Below are positions 1-14,400 of a DNA stretch of 64,000 bases, piece by piece. Where the stretch lies: NCBI GenBank assembly GCA_000469685.2, contig LS997567.1, forward strand, positions 4,791,374 through 4,855,373, given 5' to 3'. The number at the start of each line of letters is the position of its first letter. Position 1 is the first letter of the stretch. The stretch comes from Haemonchus contortus. Taxonomy: Eukaryota > Nematoda > Chromadorea > Rhabditida > Trichostrongylidae. The translations under genes and the position numbers were made by a program. The notes under the pieces are model-generated. The model was not told the origin of the DNA. It did not search any database and saw nothing but the letters and a program-made list of their open reading frames with translations.

Positions 1-1244
1 AGCACGAAATAATACGCAGTTCCGCAACGCGACGGCACGTCGGCCCCCCCACAATCGCTGAAAAATGCTCAGCTTATTCAAATGTTGTCTTACTGTATTA
101 ATGTTGTTTTCGAAATTGAAAAACTATTACCTTTCAACTGAACTTTCAAAGAAATACTTAATTTCATAACTAGTTATCCCCACTGAAACCTTAGACTTAT
201 CGACTTTTATCTTCATTTCGATATTTCGCAATGACTTATATAATTTTATTTTGAGTTGTAGGGGTTTACTAGGTAGGTTATTTGGGGGCCTAACTTGTTC
301 ACAAACCCATTGCCCAAGTTTAATTCGTTCCCACGCTTGTTTTGTTCATATAACAATTCCTACTTTTGAAAGTAACTTTGAGTATTCACGAATTTTTGGA
401 AATGTTCAAAAATCATCGTGAAAATCCTTTTACTGATTTTTACTGTGTTTACTTTGTTTTCTTGTCATAATACCGTTTTTTTTGGAAGTGTGCCAACATT
501 TTTTCAAAAAAAAAACGTTAAAAAGAAACAATTTTCAGAATTTAATAATTTTCCTTCCCTTACCAAATTTATCGATAGTTTTTTCCACTTTTCATTATTA
601 TCTATGTTTATTTTACTAAAATAAATAATTCATACTCTTTGTAATTGAAAGTTTGCGTAGATCTCACTTTGTAGTAATCGTATACCCAGATATCCGAGTT
701 TTCCTGAATTTTTCATGTTTCACACCCACTTGCTTCTCTGGCTATTTTGACTGATGTTTAACGGCGTTGTAAAGTAATAAAACCTTGTTTTTTCTTAAGA
801 AATTACACCTACAGGAAGCGCTTAATTGATGACTCACGGTGTCTGGGGAAGTTTTGGATTTCTTCATACCAGTATCAAAATAAACTTGTATGACTCAAAT
901 GTTTCCTAGGAAATAGACCTGACGATTATTGACAGGTTTCCAGGCATTTTTGGGGTCGTGATGTGTCAGCTCATTCAGAAAAACCCTGGGGAACTTTGAA
1001 AACTTGTTCACATAGACGTTTTTCAGTTTTACGACAACAGATCTCAAATAAAATGTGAAGGACGAACTTTCATGCCAACAGCGGTGTTAGAGATGGAGAA
1101 AGCTGTACCCTGCTTCTATAGGTTCTGACTAGTCTCATGCTTGCTCAAGTCGTACTGCATGCTACTTTTCCAATCCAGCTGTGCTTCCGCTTCATGTTTC
1201 CTCTGTCCCCCGGTATTATGTGGCACATGTAAGAGCCAACAGCT

Positions 1245-1292
1245 GTGGAGCAATTGGTAAAAGCGCCACCTCCACAGGTTCAATTCTAACGT
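1245..1292 (+). repeat. tRNA-like remnant (pol III A/B boxes)
   Basis: TGGAGCAATTGG resembles an A box, and GGTTCAATTCT about 30 bases later resembles a B box. No acceptor stem closes around them, so this is not a working tRNA gene. It is more likely a scrap of a tRNA-derived SINE. Confidence 0.3.
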
Positions 1293-2204
1293 ACCCTACT
1301 GCCGCTGCCGTTGTTCCCGGGGCATGCCACTTCACCTGGACCTCTCTAGGAGGTCAGAAGCATATTCTCATCAAAAAATGTTCCAACGGAAGGACTTCGA
1401 AGAATCCGAACATCCAAAGGCCATAAAGTTCAACAGAAGGTCACTGGATAAAGCATCCAGGGTTGCGCCATGCATTTTAATTCTAATCAAAATGTGAAAG
1501 GTACATGAACTTATGTTCCACCCACACGATAAGGGATTAGGCGATCAGGTCGAACTTTTTGCTCTTTCGTTCATGCTCGGTTAAAGGGTAAACGGCTTCG
1601 GGGAGATGGGAGACCTGAGTGAATTTGGCGGGATGCGATCCGTTGGTCTTGTACATGGCAGCGGCGCCTGATGTCCTTGCTTCCTCCGCCCACTTGAAGG
1701 TATGAAAGAGAGAACTTGTGACGCCATGTGAAATATTTCATTCAATAGTACTAGTTCCCCCGATTCAGCAGTGCTTTTCACTCCGACGATGGAATAGTCA
1801 TCATCGTAATGTTTTCGGAAGGCGTTTCGTAACGGACGGACGCCCATGTGCTGCCACACCCCATCTCACGCCGTAGTCGCTGTGCTGTTATGTCTTGAAC
1901 GCGGAAAAAGCTCATATTTATTCGATGTCGATCGATTTGCAAATTATCATTGAATAATTGCTCCGTAAAATTGCCATCTATACGTTCGCCTCGTATACAC
2001 GATACACGTAATCATTTCAGGTTGTACAGTTGTACAGACGGTCCCTACTATTTTGCGGTAGGGATCAAGTAGCCGTCGTCGTGACGCTTTCTGTGAATGA
2101 GAGCTATTCTGTAAATTTTTTGTTCCCCTTCATATTCGTCCCGTGGCTAGCACTGTGAATTCTCTCTGTCATTATATTTGCTCGATAACAACATCTCAAA
2201 TACT

Positions 2205-2300
2205 ACGCTTTTATTACTACTACTACTCGACTATTACTATTACTACACTACCCATAAAAACAACTCTTTCTACTACTACTACTACTACTATATTACTACA
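2205..2300. repeat. (TAC/TTA)n trinucleotide microsatellite
   Basis: Imperfect runs of TAC and TAT triplets lie less than 150 bases upstream of the PUF start codons. They create two long artificial open frames of Tyr, Thr or Leu codons that should not be called genes. Confidence 0.8.
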
Positions 2301-2425
2301 TACTATACTCTACTATATATACATATTATTGAATATAAATCGTTGCTCTATTATTCACACATACACATAAACGTGTACTATGGCTGATCAGCAGTGGTCG
2401 ACCGCGTTCAACGCGAACGTCTGGA

Positions 2426-5400
2426 ATGGAGCCGTTCATGCACGTGCAGGTACGTGTTTTTGTATACGGTATTTTCAAGATTGTACTTTTTATTTACTAC
2501 ATATTACCCGACTGTTAGCGTAAAGAATGGGTATCGATCGATTTATGCAATATGTGCCTGATAGACGTTGACCCTTTACCTCTTTGCCTCCCGGGCAGGT
2601 TCATTGAGATCTTCACTTCCTAACCACCACATGTTTACCCTGGGTTTGGTGATAGGTAAGTGAAGGGACAGTTTAATGGTCAATACTTGGGAGTGAAAGA
2701 CTCCGAGTGTTCGACCTCCCACTTTCAGAAAATTCTAGAGGATTTCGTTCAGGTAACCAGTAGCGGCCTTATTTTTTGGGTAACTAGTAATACATTCGAC
2801 CATTCCGTGCCATCTTTTTTGAAACTTCTTTCAGATTCAGCAGATTTCTAGGTAATTCAGGGATTTTTTGCCTGGAATGGATCAGGGGTGAGATTGGAAA
2901 AAGAGCCTAGGGTAAGAAGTTGCACGAGGACCACCCCTATCGCCGTCTAAAGTAGTAAGGAATTGGTGGTAAAGGGGTCCGGTGACAGCATCAAGATCTA
3001 CGATGATTTTAACAATGTCAACACACAAGTTGAGTCCTTTGTAGATAAGCTATATATATAAAGGGAAGGGATATGGTAAGGGGTTCGGGTTCTACGGGTT
3101 CTACGACGGGATGGGGTGAGGTGTTGGACCTTCGTCAGAAGAGGGCTGTGGAAAGATGATAGGCTGAGAACTTTTTGGAATACTTTCCTTTTTGTTTAAT
3201 CATTTTTGATTATACAACAGAATCTCAAATCGATAAGCATGAAGTAACGACTTCATTGCATTCCGTTTTTGAGATGCGCCACGCATTCACGTCCATCCAT
3301 GATCATAGCGGCGGGTTGAAGGCATAGAGATCTTTACAATGACTTGCGGTGACCTGTCAATGTGAAAGCCAATGCTTCTATCATCCTAGACGAGTGTGGT
3401 CCTGATTAAACGATCCCGAATGGATGGACACCCTTGTTGGACTGGGCTGATATCAAGCCGGGATTCGATCCCGTGACCACCCATGTGATAGTGGGCTAGC
3501 CGCCACAACAGCGCCTTCGTCTTTTGAGAATGGAATAGTTCAACTACACAGTTCAGGAATTTCTCTGGGGACCATAATTCAAGAAATGTAATATTCTAAC
3601 ATTCTTGCAGATAGTTTTAAGTAAACTAAAAGGAATGTTCTGACTGAATGCTGATATATGGCTGCCCTTGTGCGGTCCGGTAGACTGTGAGAAAAGGTGA
3701 ATTTCTGTAGTTGATCGAGGTGGAATGAAGGCCAAAATTTCCTCAAATCTATTTTAATTGGCCTGCACTCAATGTAGCTTTACAAGAATAGTTCTTGTAA
3801 ATTCATTAGATGGCCACCGCCCACTGTTGTTACAAATTCAATAGAAAGTTCAGTGCGTGGCATATTCCGTAGAGATTAGCGGCAAATATTTATACAAGAA
3901 ATTCAAATTTATATTTACAAGAATAGTTAGTCAAGTGCATAGTTTAGATCATTCCGTCAGTAAGCCGATTATGGTCGGCGGCAGTAACGCCAGCCAAGCC
4001 GCTTCTCCTCGATCGGAATCCTATGGTCCTGGCGTTCTACAAATGGTCGTAGATAATGTGCTTAGTGGCTCACCTGCATCCGTCAATACAAAACATTTTG
4101 TGAGTTTTTTTTTTCAATTTTCATTTCTATATTTTTATTTCAGAAATCGGTCGCAGGCTGGTACGGGGTTGGGAAAGAGGTTTTGAGGGAGAACAATGTA
4201 GGGAGTATTGAGGGGTAGCTGAAGGTGAGATCAACATATCGAGCGTCGAAGTCTGAACGCAGGCTGGAGGATGCCAGTACCAATCGTGGGGTTTAGCATT
4301 TTTGGGCATCTTCTTCGACTACTGCTATACATATGTATCTTTAACCCCTTAAATCCGCCCCCTAAATCTTGAACAACCAGCTGCTCCATTTTTTCTTGTA
4401 GTTGTTTCCAGTCTTTTATCTTGTTGCTTTACTGGTACACCCTTTCCGATTAGTCGGGCGCGTTCATACTTCTGCCTTTCAACAAAAGCTCATAGGTGGC
4501 GAGAAACGGGCGGGATAAGCTAACAGGGCGGGCTGCGCACGGGTCTGCATCAATTTTTTTTGAATGCGCATTTTGTTTTTCTTTTAAAATCACGTATTTT
4601 GTCAAATTTTTTCGATAATGATCACAGCTTTTACAACTGTTGCCCAGTGCTTTTCATTACTTTCAATTTTCGTTCTCTGTGAAGCTCTTTTGCTACTTTT
4701 TGACTTCTACCGTCCTCATCATCATCGTCATCTCTTCTTCGTTTTCTTCTTCTCCCTGGCAATATTTCCGCTCCTTAGCAGGGTCCATTGCTGTAGTTAG
4801 TCGTTGCCAGTTCCTCCTATCTACGGCATCTTCTGACTTTGGCAAGGTACTTCCTGATCGGGTTCCGCCACCTCTTCTATGGGGCTCCTCGTATTCGCTT
4901 CCCTCGAGGGCCACACCCAGCCCGGAGAACTTCCGTTGCGCGCGTCCGTCGAAATTAGGTCACCCCGCCCACTCCGCGCGCGGCGCACCCCACTGAGGTC
5001 TTGAGGTGAAGTTACAGTACCACCAAGTGTCAGTGGAGCGAACGATTTGCATTTGTCCGTGTTATCTTCTCTTTGAGATGGCTGCCGTGGACTAGGTGCA
5101 AATCGTATGCCCCACTGACAACTGCGGCATCCGTCAAGTATTGCGGGCCGACCTGCCGAGTGCGACGGCTGCGGCGTGACCTAGTTTCGACGGACGCGCG
5201 CAACGATGCTCAGCCCGCTCAGCCGTGCTTTGTAGTTCGAGTTCTTCTTTTGATTGCTCCCTTGCTTTTATCTGTTTCCCTTGCTTTGGAAGATTCTCAC
5301 AGTACCGATTTCCCTTTGGAAATTAAAAAGTAGTATGGAAGCAATCCATAAAAACTAATGCTATACCCACCGAAAACTAATGAGCAGTAAAAGTAAAAGC

Positions 5401-8400
5401 TGAAAATTACAAGTATACAAAAGAGCTTGGCAAACATGCATTATATACGCTCGAATTAAATGGGACATCGTCGTCGATCTGTGAGATATCATGGTGGGCT
5501 GCCACCGACGTAGGCGCCTGCCGCCCGTCAGCTTTCATTGGAGAGCGCGGAGTATAAACACAACCCTACAGAATAGTACTGAATCATCCCGTTTTTTTTC
5601 AGATGCCGCCGAGGAACGATGTGTCTATGCGTTTTGTGGAGCGCAAGTGAGTTACTAATTAATATTTACTAATTACTACTATTTTCGTATTTATTGCTAC
5701 GCTATATGGTAATGTCTTTTGTTTGGAAGCAACTGTTAAATGGCTTGATTCAGTGATTTCTCTTCTCGTGCTGGCAATGAAGACAAACGATCTGACGTTG
5801 GCGGATTGGGGCTCCCATTGTCATACGCCGTTCCGGTATTCAATTCGTCATCAGAAGGCCATGTTGGTACTCCAGACTTCCAGGTAGGACCTTACAATTA
5901 TCTTGGTGAATAGACTGTCAAATCATTGGTTTGGGTAGATTTGAAAGATCAAGGCTGAAGACCAATTTCCAATTTGTAAAAGTAGTACAATGCTTGTAAT
6001 CGGGAACCCTTTGTACTGTTGATATTCATTGCCCCCAGGCTACATAGTGGCCCAAATTAAATCTCTTCTTGAGAAGCGCGCGGGCGCGTCGCGTCATGCG
6101 AAATTAGCTGCGCGTAATTAGCGACAGTCATTTTTTACGCAATTTACTGCACAAAGAATGTATCCATACAACCCGACGTGGGTCCAAGTCACCTATACTC
6201 GCCAAGAAAGGGTCCGGGTTACGGTAAGCATTAGTAATGTTTTAATTCTTCAATTGAATTTAATATTTGCCAACATGAAACCTCCAAATTATGGTCTACC
6301 CAATCGGTCAAGGTAGAATAATGAAATTACCGCCGAAATTAGCCAACTTGCTAGTATTTTATTCGCTTGTTGATAAGTTTGTTTTTGTTTTCAACCAGTA
6401 AATAAAAATGAAAATGTATTTTGTTACAGATTACTCCATACCTGGTCCAAGGTGGTCATGTTATTGGTGGTACTACCACGGTGTCAATGCAATCGAAAAC
6501 CAACGCCACTGCGGGCTATGGTTATGGTTCTTGGAGTACAGTTTATCCGACCACTCATGGACTTTCAACACCATCTAACATTGAAAACTCTCAAAATGGT
6601 GAGTACTTAATAAATGGATTTCTTCAAGAAAAAAAAAGTCGCCAATCATCCGGAAAAATCATAGCGGCAGGTCACCATTGGAATTTACTGGTAATTCGAG
6701 AGGTCTGCTCAGCCTAGGAGGTTTTGAAAGTAATGGATGCAGTGCTTTTAATAAACATCCCTTCTGGGGGCCGGTGAAATGCCGACCCATTCCATGTGGG
6801 CTATTCCATGCGGGTACCCCGTGGGTGGTGCAAGCCCATGCGGGTTGAAATTTCGTCGTCGACCCCTTTTAGCCCCCGCGCAATCAAATTTTAGGTATGA
6901 AAAAAGTCAACTATAGCAGTTCTTGAATTGATTTTAACTCGTTTTCTTCCGAATTGTTTCACGAAGGTAAAATAGTGGGTCATAAGGTCCCTAACAAAAT
7001 TAGAAATGTAATGTTGTCTGTTAAAACTCTTTCATAATCAAAATATTACCACATCGTGTAAAAGAAGTTTCATTGTTTTAAATATCAAGAAAAAGGAATC
7101 TTATATCACTTTGTATTTTGCTAGAAATTTCCAAACTGTCCCCAGGGGGCGTTGCTCATTTGTTGACAGCGCAGGGATCGACCCAGAACACCACGCCCAC
7201 TTCCTTAGCGAAGCTCCGCCTTGGGGCATGAATGAATTTCTGATTAACAAAGTTTGGAAAAGTTGCAATTATTAAGTCTTCTTCATTTATAATGAGCTGC
7301 TAAATGTTTTCAGGGATATCACGAGCTGATGGACAGATGCCATCGAATGTATTTTCATCATCACCACCGTATTACCAGAGCCCGATGATGAGTATGACTA
7401 GCGGTATGGCAGCACTTTCATTTGGTGCACCTCAGCCTCCACCACCTGGAGCAAATACTAACCGCTCTGAGTCATCATATCAAGGTAAGAGGCTTACAGC
7501 TATAACAGCACACATTCAATCTTCCAATAGCGTTCGTTTTGAGAACAGCAGTATTTTCCGTATTGTGCAGTAGATCTATTGTGTTTGAACAAAGTATTAG
7601 TAAGATTTCCATGCATGCAATCTTCTTCATAACTATCTCCAAATGAAATTAATTCCTCAAAAACAATAACTTTTCCAAAACTAGTAGCCATATTGGGCGC
7701 GCTATTGTTAGATGGAGCCAGTCCTCCACCTATCCACCAATGAGAGCGCGCGAGGAGCATGCCCAGCTCGCTCCCGATTGGTCCGATCCACATTCGTCCC
7801 AATGGCGCGCATGTGCCGGGGCTTCGGCTACCAAATTCCAGCCCAGAGCGGCTGTTAGATTTAGAAATTCTATTCCAACTCACCTTTTTGAAAAGTCGAG
7901 CAATGCCGAATTAGAAATTTTTTGTGATTATTCTTAGTTTTAGTTTGAAACTGTTTTGTACTGCTCGAATAAGTCTTACTTCTACAGATCGCTTTTCAAA
8001 GGAAATGCTTGACGGACGATGGGGCATTAAAATAGCAAACACCATGCAATGAAATGTTCTGAAACTACTATTACACTCACCAGTCCCGGATGTGGGTCGT
8101 TAGGTCAGCAGGGTTTGACCATTCTGAGCGACGTTCCGAACTGACTTAACAGTTCGCACACAAAAATAACAGCCATTCCATGGTCTAAAATGCGTTCCTA
8201 ATCGATACCCTTTTTTAACAAACCCTTACTGGTAGTCGATTCATAAACTGGAGGCTTCTTCATCTAACAAAGCGATCTGTAGGAGACTCAGTAAGTTTGA
8301 CGTCAATGAAGGACGATGATGTGTTTGAGGTATGAGTGGATCGTCTGGATATCCAACACTCGCACAACCACCTCAGTTGATGTATATGCCGTTCAATCAG

Positions 8401-11400
8401 CCACCATCACAGGCTCCTACTGCAGCTCCATCGTTAGGCAGTAGTCCGAACTTTTTCGGTAATTCCGTCATTTAGTTTGCGCCGCTGTTCGTTCCTATAT
8501 GTGACGTGACGTGCTGTGGCGATTGTCTTCAATGTTGTGTTCCCAGCACATCGTTAGGTCTCAAGAACTTTCCAGTAACCTGAACAACCCAAGTGCAGGA
8601 TATTCCAGGGCTCGATCGATACCTATCCTCTATTCGTTGACCGTTAAAATACCCATCGGTGCCGGAGATCTAACGATTGTGCATGTGTACTTGGTGTTTT
8701 TGTAATTCAAATAGCAGCTCATTTGCTTCTCTGTGAAGATGAGTAGATCAAAGAACTTTCTGAAATCGATTTAATTTGCAGGTAATGCGATACCTACCAT
8801 GCCCACTGCTCATCTGGGACCCGGGATGCAAGGATTTAACAACTCACGTGTTTCGCTCTTCAATGCTTCTACTCCATCATCGAACGCAGGCCACTACGGC
8901 GGTGTACATCAGAGACGTCGTAACGATGAGAGCAATGCGAGGTGAGTCGTTCAGTCAGCTTTCATGCTCGGCGAATGAGCAGCCTATCTAGGCTGCTGCT
9001 GAGCGCGTCCTTAGAAATAGCGTGCACGTAGAGTAGACGAAAAGCGACAAAGAAGGCGCGATTGTGACGGCGCCGATGAATCAATACAAATGACCTTAGC
9101 TGTTGTATTTAAACAGTATTCCTACCTTTTCGATGCTTATATATTGGTTTATTTTAAGGCAGCCAAACCGAAGTCATCTTCTGGATGATTTCCGAAATAA
9201 TCGTACACCTCAGCTTCAAATTACTGACATCATCTCTCACGTGGTGGAATTTGCCAAGGACCAGCACGGTTCTCGGTAATAATTTTCTATTTTTGGGTGG
9301 TTGTACTGCTATCTTACATTTCTATTTTACAGCTTTATTCAACAAAAGCTCGAGCGTGCATCTGCCAAAGAAAAGCAGTTACTGTTCGATGAAGTACTTG
9401 CTAATGCGCATGCCCTAATGGTCGATGTCTTTGGCAATTATGTCGTGCAGGTAAGCTTCAAACTGAGTTTGTTTTGATCGGTGCCTTTCTCTTTCTGCAG
9501 TCCTTTGAAATCGAATGTGTATGAAGTGTTTTTACCGCGCGAATTTTTCGCTTACCGTTCGCGAACAATTCTCATCCGCCCATTCATCTGACCGTTGGCT
9601 AAGGGTTTTCTGTAGATTTCCCGAGTCAGAGTGATGTAGCTCAATAAGAATTTCCTATAAAGTCGATTCTGCATCCCTGGGCATTACCTAAACTCACAAT
9701 AGTGGTTACCCATAAACGATGAGGAAGAAAAGGTTATGGAATGTGTATTTGGGACATACCACGTTGTAGTGAGGCCTCTGATCAATGAATTTGGGTAAGT
9801 AAGCATGCCACTGCAAGGAAGCCATATAAACTCCAACTCGATAATCCGTAGATGGGTTGGGAACTTGTTTTCCTAAAGGAAATCCATTTACGTTGGGTTA
9901 ATTAAGTAGCTGAATCCAGACACCTTTTTTTATATCCCATCATTGATAAAAGGAGAAATGGAGTCACTTGTATGGCCGCTTTCAGACTTCGACGACCGTC
10001 CGTCCGTCCGTCCGACGCGTGCGTGCTGCGACGGCGGTCGCTAGAGCAGTGTTGACAGCGCTGGCACGTGATCTAGCGTTGTCAACAACGGTCAGGCGCC
10101 GCCGTCGCAGCACGCACGCGTCGGACGGACGGTCGGATGAGTCTTTGAGGTCTGAAAGCCGCCTAGGGTAACTTTGGTGAAATTGACATTTTTTGTAAAG
10201 ATACCGTAGGGTAATACTCGCAAATACCGTAGGCCAGATTGTACTGACCGTAGCCACCATGTGGTGAATTTGCCTCAGCAGCATTATTGAAATCACAACA
10301 GTATAACCTCGCGTCAACCTTGGTGTTCTCCTTCGCTAAGGCTAAGCCGTATTCGTTTCAGAAATTTTTCGAGTTTGGTACTCCGGAGCAGAAAGTCGCA
10401 CTTGGTCGTTCGCTCAAAGGAGATGTGATGAATCTTGCGCTTCAAATGTATGGATGTCGTGTAATACAGAAAGCTTTGGAATCGGTGGATGAGACCATTC
10501 AGCTCGAAATTTTGAAGGAATTGGAGAGTCAGGTATGTTAAATATCAACAAGCATCAGTAACCTTCTATTAACGACTACTTAAAAAGTTGCCTTACAAAT
10601 GTTATTATATTTAGACCCATTGTTTTGACTGTGAGACATCAGTCGATGTATTGGATAGGTATTGATCGAGTCTATGTTAAATCCTACGTAGAGATTCGTG
10701 CTTTTGTCCATAGTGAAGGGTAATTTGGGGATTTGTACATTTAGCCAAAGTAATCGAATTCAGGTATTGAAATGTGTCAAGGATCAAAATGGGAACCATG
10801 TTGTGCAGAAAGTGATTGAAAAAGTGAAACCGGAACGTCTACAATTTATCATCGACACGTTCATGAAAAATGGTCCGGATACGGTGAGTTTTAGTTGATA
10901 AATGATAGTATCGTTTGATCGTGATCAGACCTGAAGGTTCTGTCTGGGGTTGTAAAGGTAGATGTTCAACTTGAGGATGCATGTGAATGGATGTATGTGC
11001 CAAAAAGAATTATAATTGGCGGGTGTTTCAAGTCACATTAGTCCTCAAAGTAGATTTTCAAATTTAAGAATCGCAGTAACTATTCATGTCGAAATGGACG
11101 AGTTACCAAGTGATCAGAGGGAACGCCCATGTTTACAGCTTATCAAAAGAAGGTAGTGGCTAAGCTTAAGGGTGTTGTAGGCTTATCGGTGTTTCACCCT
11201 GTAGGATTGGTAAGCGTCCCAGTAGTGTGGTTGCTTGAGTGGATTTGTGATTTTTGTGATTGCTGATTTATGTGATTTAATTTAATTGATTTTTGATTTT
11301 ATTTTTTTGATCCATAGGGGTTTTCAAAGATAAGCGTAAAAAACAGTCCAATCCACTGATAGGGAACGATCCAGGCTGCCCATCCTCCCATGTGTCCACG

Positions 11401-14400
11401 ACCTATGGCAAATAAAAGAGTGCAGTATGGGATACGTATTGATCGGGTCTCTTTGAATGGAGTGGAGACCTTAATGGCGCCCGCTCGAACAGATCAATGA
11501 TCAATGGGACGGGAGGTGGTAGAGCAGGGTATTGATTGAGCGGAACCCGTAGCAAACCGTAGTGGGAATACTGGACCACATAATGAAGTTAATAGCAGCT
11601 TGCGCCTTACAAATACAACATTTCAGATCATGCAGTTATCAATGCATCCGTATGGCTGCCGCGTTATCCAAAGAGTCCTCGAACATTGTACTGAGGAGCA
11701 GAAGAGACCGGTTCTTGAAGCATTGCATGCAAATGTTCGCTCACTTGTACTCGACCAATATGGTAACTATGTGATACAGCATGTTATCGAACATGGCAGT
11801 GATCCGGATAGAGATCGCATCGTACGTGAGGTAAGGCGGTGCTTCGAAGTTTATCGTTTTATGATTAAGGAGGGAAGGCCTGCTGAGGTCTGATATCCTA
11901 TTTCTTTAACAGCAAACGTGACCAACAGCGCAGCGTGGGTTCGCGACGCGGCCGCACGCCATCTAAACAAGAATGCAGCACACGGTTTTTTTTTTTCACC
12001 CGATTAGAAGACCGTGCAGCAGGCAAAGGTTTCGCATCACGTGGATAACCTACTTAAGTGACTCGACACATTAATTTGACATGTCTAGGTGTTCATTAGC
12101 TGTGATTTTGACAGAAGAGTTGCTGTAGTCTGAGGATTTTGTGACACAGTAACCTCAGACGGAGAATAATCCTTCGGATAAAGGGAGGGCAAACACAAAT
12201 TGACGCGGTTGGATGGGTTAGATCTATAAATATTCCGCGCTATGCTTGCTTGCTCAATGCAGGACCCACAGTCAATATTACTGTATCCAAGATTCGCGAG
12301 CTCCTTAAGTGAGCTTATGTCGTTTTGTTAAACCTTTCTGTCCGAATCCTTTATGTGGGCCGCTTTCTCTAACCCCATACTTTTTAGCGATCTAAGAATA
12401 TTTAGCCGGAGGGGGCCACTCCATTGTGCTCTGCGTCTCTTAACCAAGGGCCAGGGCGCAGAGAAGGAAGGACGGCGGCTTGCGAGCCTATAAGGGTGTT
12501 TAAAAACGGTTTTGAAGTAGGATGATGGAGCTTTCCCCCTGTGCTCAAAGGGAAAGGAACAACAAGGTGGGTGAGATTCCAACCTCCTACTAAAAGCTGG
12601 AATGAGAGAGGAAGTGGGCAATAGGATACAGTTTTGCAGAGAGCGCAAGCAAATACATAAAAAGGCGCGGTCCTCTCAAAGGATTGCCTAATTTTTCCTT
12701 ATTTTTTTTTTGTTTTCAGATCACAGGAAATGTGTTGAGATATGCGCAGCATAAATTCGCTTCGAATGTCATCGAAAAATGTCTGATTTGTGCTGCACCA
12801 CATCACAAAACGATGCTCATCAACGAGGTCTGCGGCGATTCTGATGAGTAAGTCTGGATAACTTTGAGCTTTTTCCGGTTACAGCTTGGTTACTGAATAC
12901 CAATAGATATTAATTTCCCTTTGTTCAGCCCAAATCCGCCTATTCTGCTAATGATGAAGGATCAGTTTGCGAACTACGTAGTGCAGAAAATGCTTGATAC
13001 AGCTGACCCGGTCTATCGTAAGAAGATGATGTATGCGATCAAGCCCCATATTCCTGTTCTTCGAAAATTCAGCTATGGAAAGCATATTATCAGTGAGTTA
13101 CACACGTTTTAGCTATATTTTCTTATTTTACTTTCCACTTGCTTCGAGTGGTAGTAAGTGGTTCGTTCTTTTATCCTACTTTGACTTTATTTATATTCCC
13201 ACCATTGCTCTAGTTTATAATAGTCTAATAGTATAATATATAATATAATATGAAAAATACTTAGTTATTAGACAAGTCATGATTTGGGAGAAGTGTACCT
13301 TTTCTCCTGGGTTGCTCTAGCATATTGAAGGACCTGGACTTTGTGGTACACAGTTACGGTCATTTCTCAGCGCTAAGACCCTGAAGGTAAAACCTCGAGA
13401 AACCATACTGAATATCATACCTCCTTGAGGCGACGTTACCTCAGTACAGCCTTGTAACTAGTAATCAGGACATAGATCAAACTTTCGTTGTTTCGTTTTC
13501 TGCCACAGTAAGTTCTTATCGGGCCGCCCAGCTAACGCCGGGCTTCCCTCCTTCTAATGGGTTCGCCCGGCTACGCCGGGCGCTCCTCCTTCCTCTGAGA
13601 AATTTGCTATGCGCAAATGACACTTCGGATTCTACTTTTCCTTTGAAAGCTGTACACCCTCAATATTGGCTTCAAATTGTGAGCGATTTTTTCTGTGAGC
13701 CATCTTCGCTGTGTCCGAATAGAACATCGCATTATAACACAAAGGCGATTATTTAGAGAAAAAAGTATTCAGACACTTCATCGCGGCTGAGTCTACTATG
13801 TTGGCTACCGTTAATGTTCCCAGCCAACTCCTTGTGCCTTCAAGCTTCAACGGTCTGGGTCCGAGCTAACAGTATTTATTCACGCCCAGTCCTTTGGGGC
13901 GGAGTTTGGTCTTGCAACCTATCATCAGTGTTCCTATCCTGCCTCCTGTATTCCTACTAAGTTTGACCGCTCTAGGTCCATTTTGACATATCTCTATAGG
14001 CCCTGCACCCTTGAGGAGTTATGATTTTCTGCTCAAACCCCCCCCCCCCCCCCATTGTGCGCAGAGTTCGGTCCTGTCACCACCATGAGTGTTTCCACCC
14101 TGCCGCTTGTATTCCTACCACATTTGAACGCTCTAGGTCCAAGTTTAAGTTTTTCACACAAACCCCGCCCCTTGTGGGCGGAGTCCGGTCCTGCCACCCA
14201 CCATTAGTGTTCCCATCCTGTCCCCCTTACACCTACCAAATTTGAACTCTCTAGGTCGACGGGAACCGGAGTTATGAATTTGCGCTCAAACATTTATTTC
14301 GCACAAACCCCGCCCCTTGTGGGCGGAGTCCGGTCCTGCCACCCACCATAAGTGTTTCCACCCTGCCGCCTGTATTCCTACCACATTTGAACGCTCTAGG

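Larger units (their letters stand above)
1..2379. other. AT-rich upstream flank, no convincing gene
   Basis: This stretch precedes the PUF gene. Short open frames exist, including a 68-codon one at 418-624 that begins with a hydrophobic run, but they are low-complexity and have no neighbours or splice sites that support them. A tRNA-like remnant lies at 1245-1292 and a trinucleotide repeat at about 2205-2300. A small stem, TCCCTAC/GTAGGGA around 2042-2063, is visible. The promoter and 5' UTR of the PUF gene should lie at the right end, but no core promoter motif can be picked with confidence. Confidence 0.5.
2450..5602. other. PUF intron 1 with SINE and fold-back insertions
   Basis: A 3.15 kb intron, by far the longest in the 5' half of the gene. 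It contains a SINE copy (3268-3525) and a fold-back element (about 4910-5335). The remaining sequence is AT-rich without a reading frame worth calling. A long first intron could hold enhancers or an alternative promoter, but no site is identifiable. Confidence 0.6.

Noticed and set aside
418..624. 68-residue secreted peptide
   Set aside because: Signal-peptide-like start, but the rest is low-complexity Phe/Lys/Asn from AT-rich DNA with no cysteine pattern or supporting context.
2143..2387. Tyr/Thr/Leu-rich open frames upstream of the PUF gene
   Set aside because: They are translations of a trinucleotide microsatellite.
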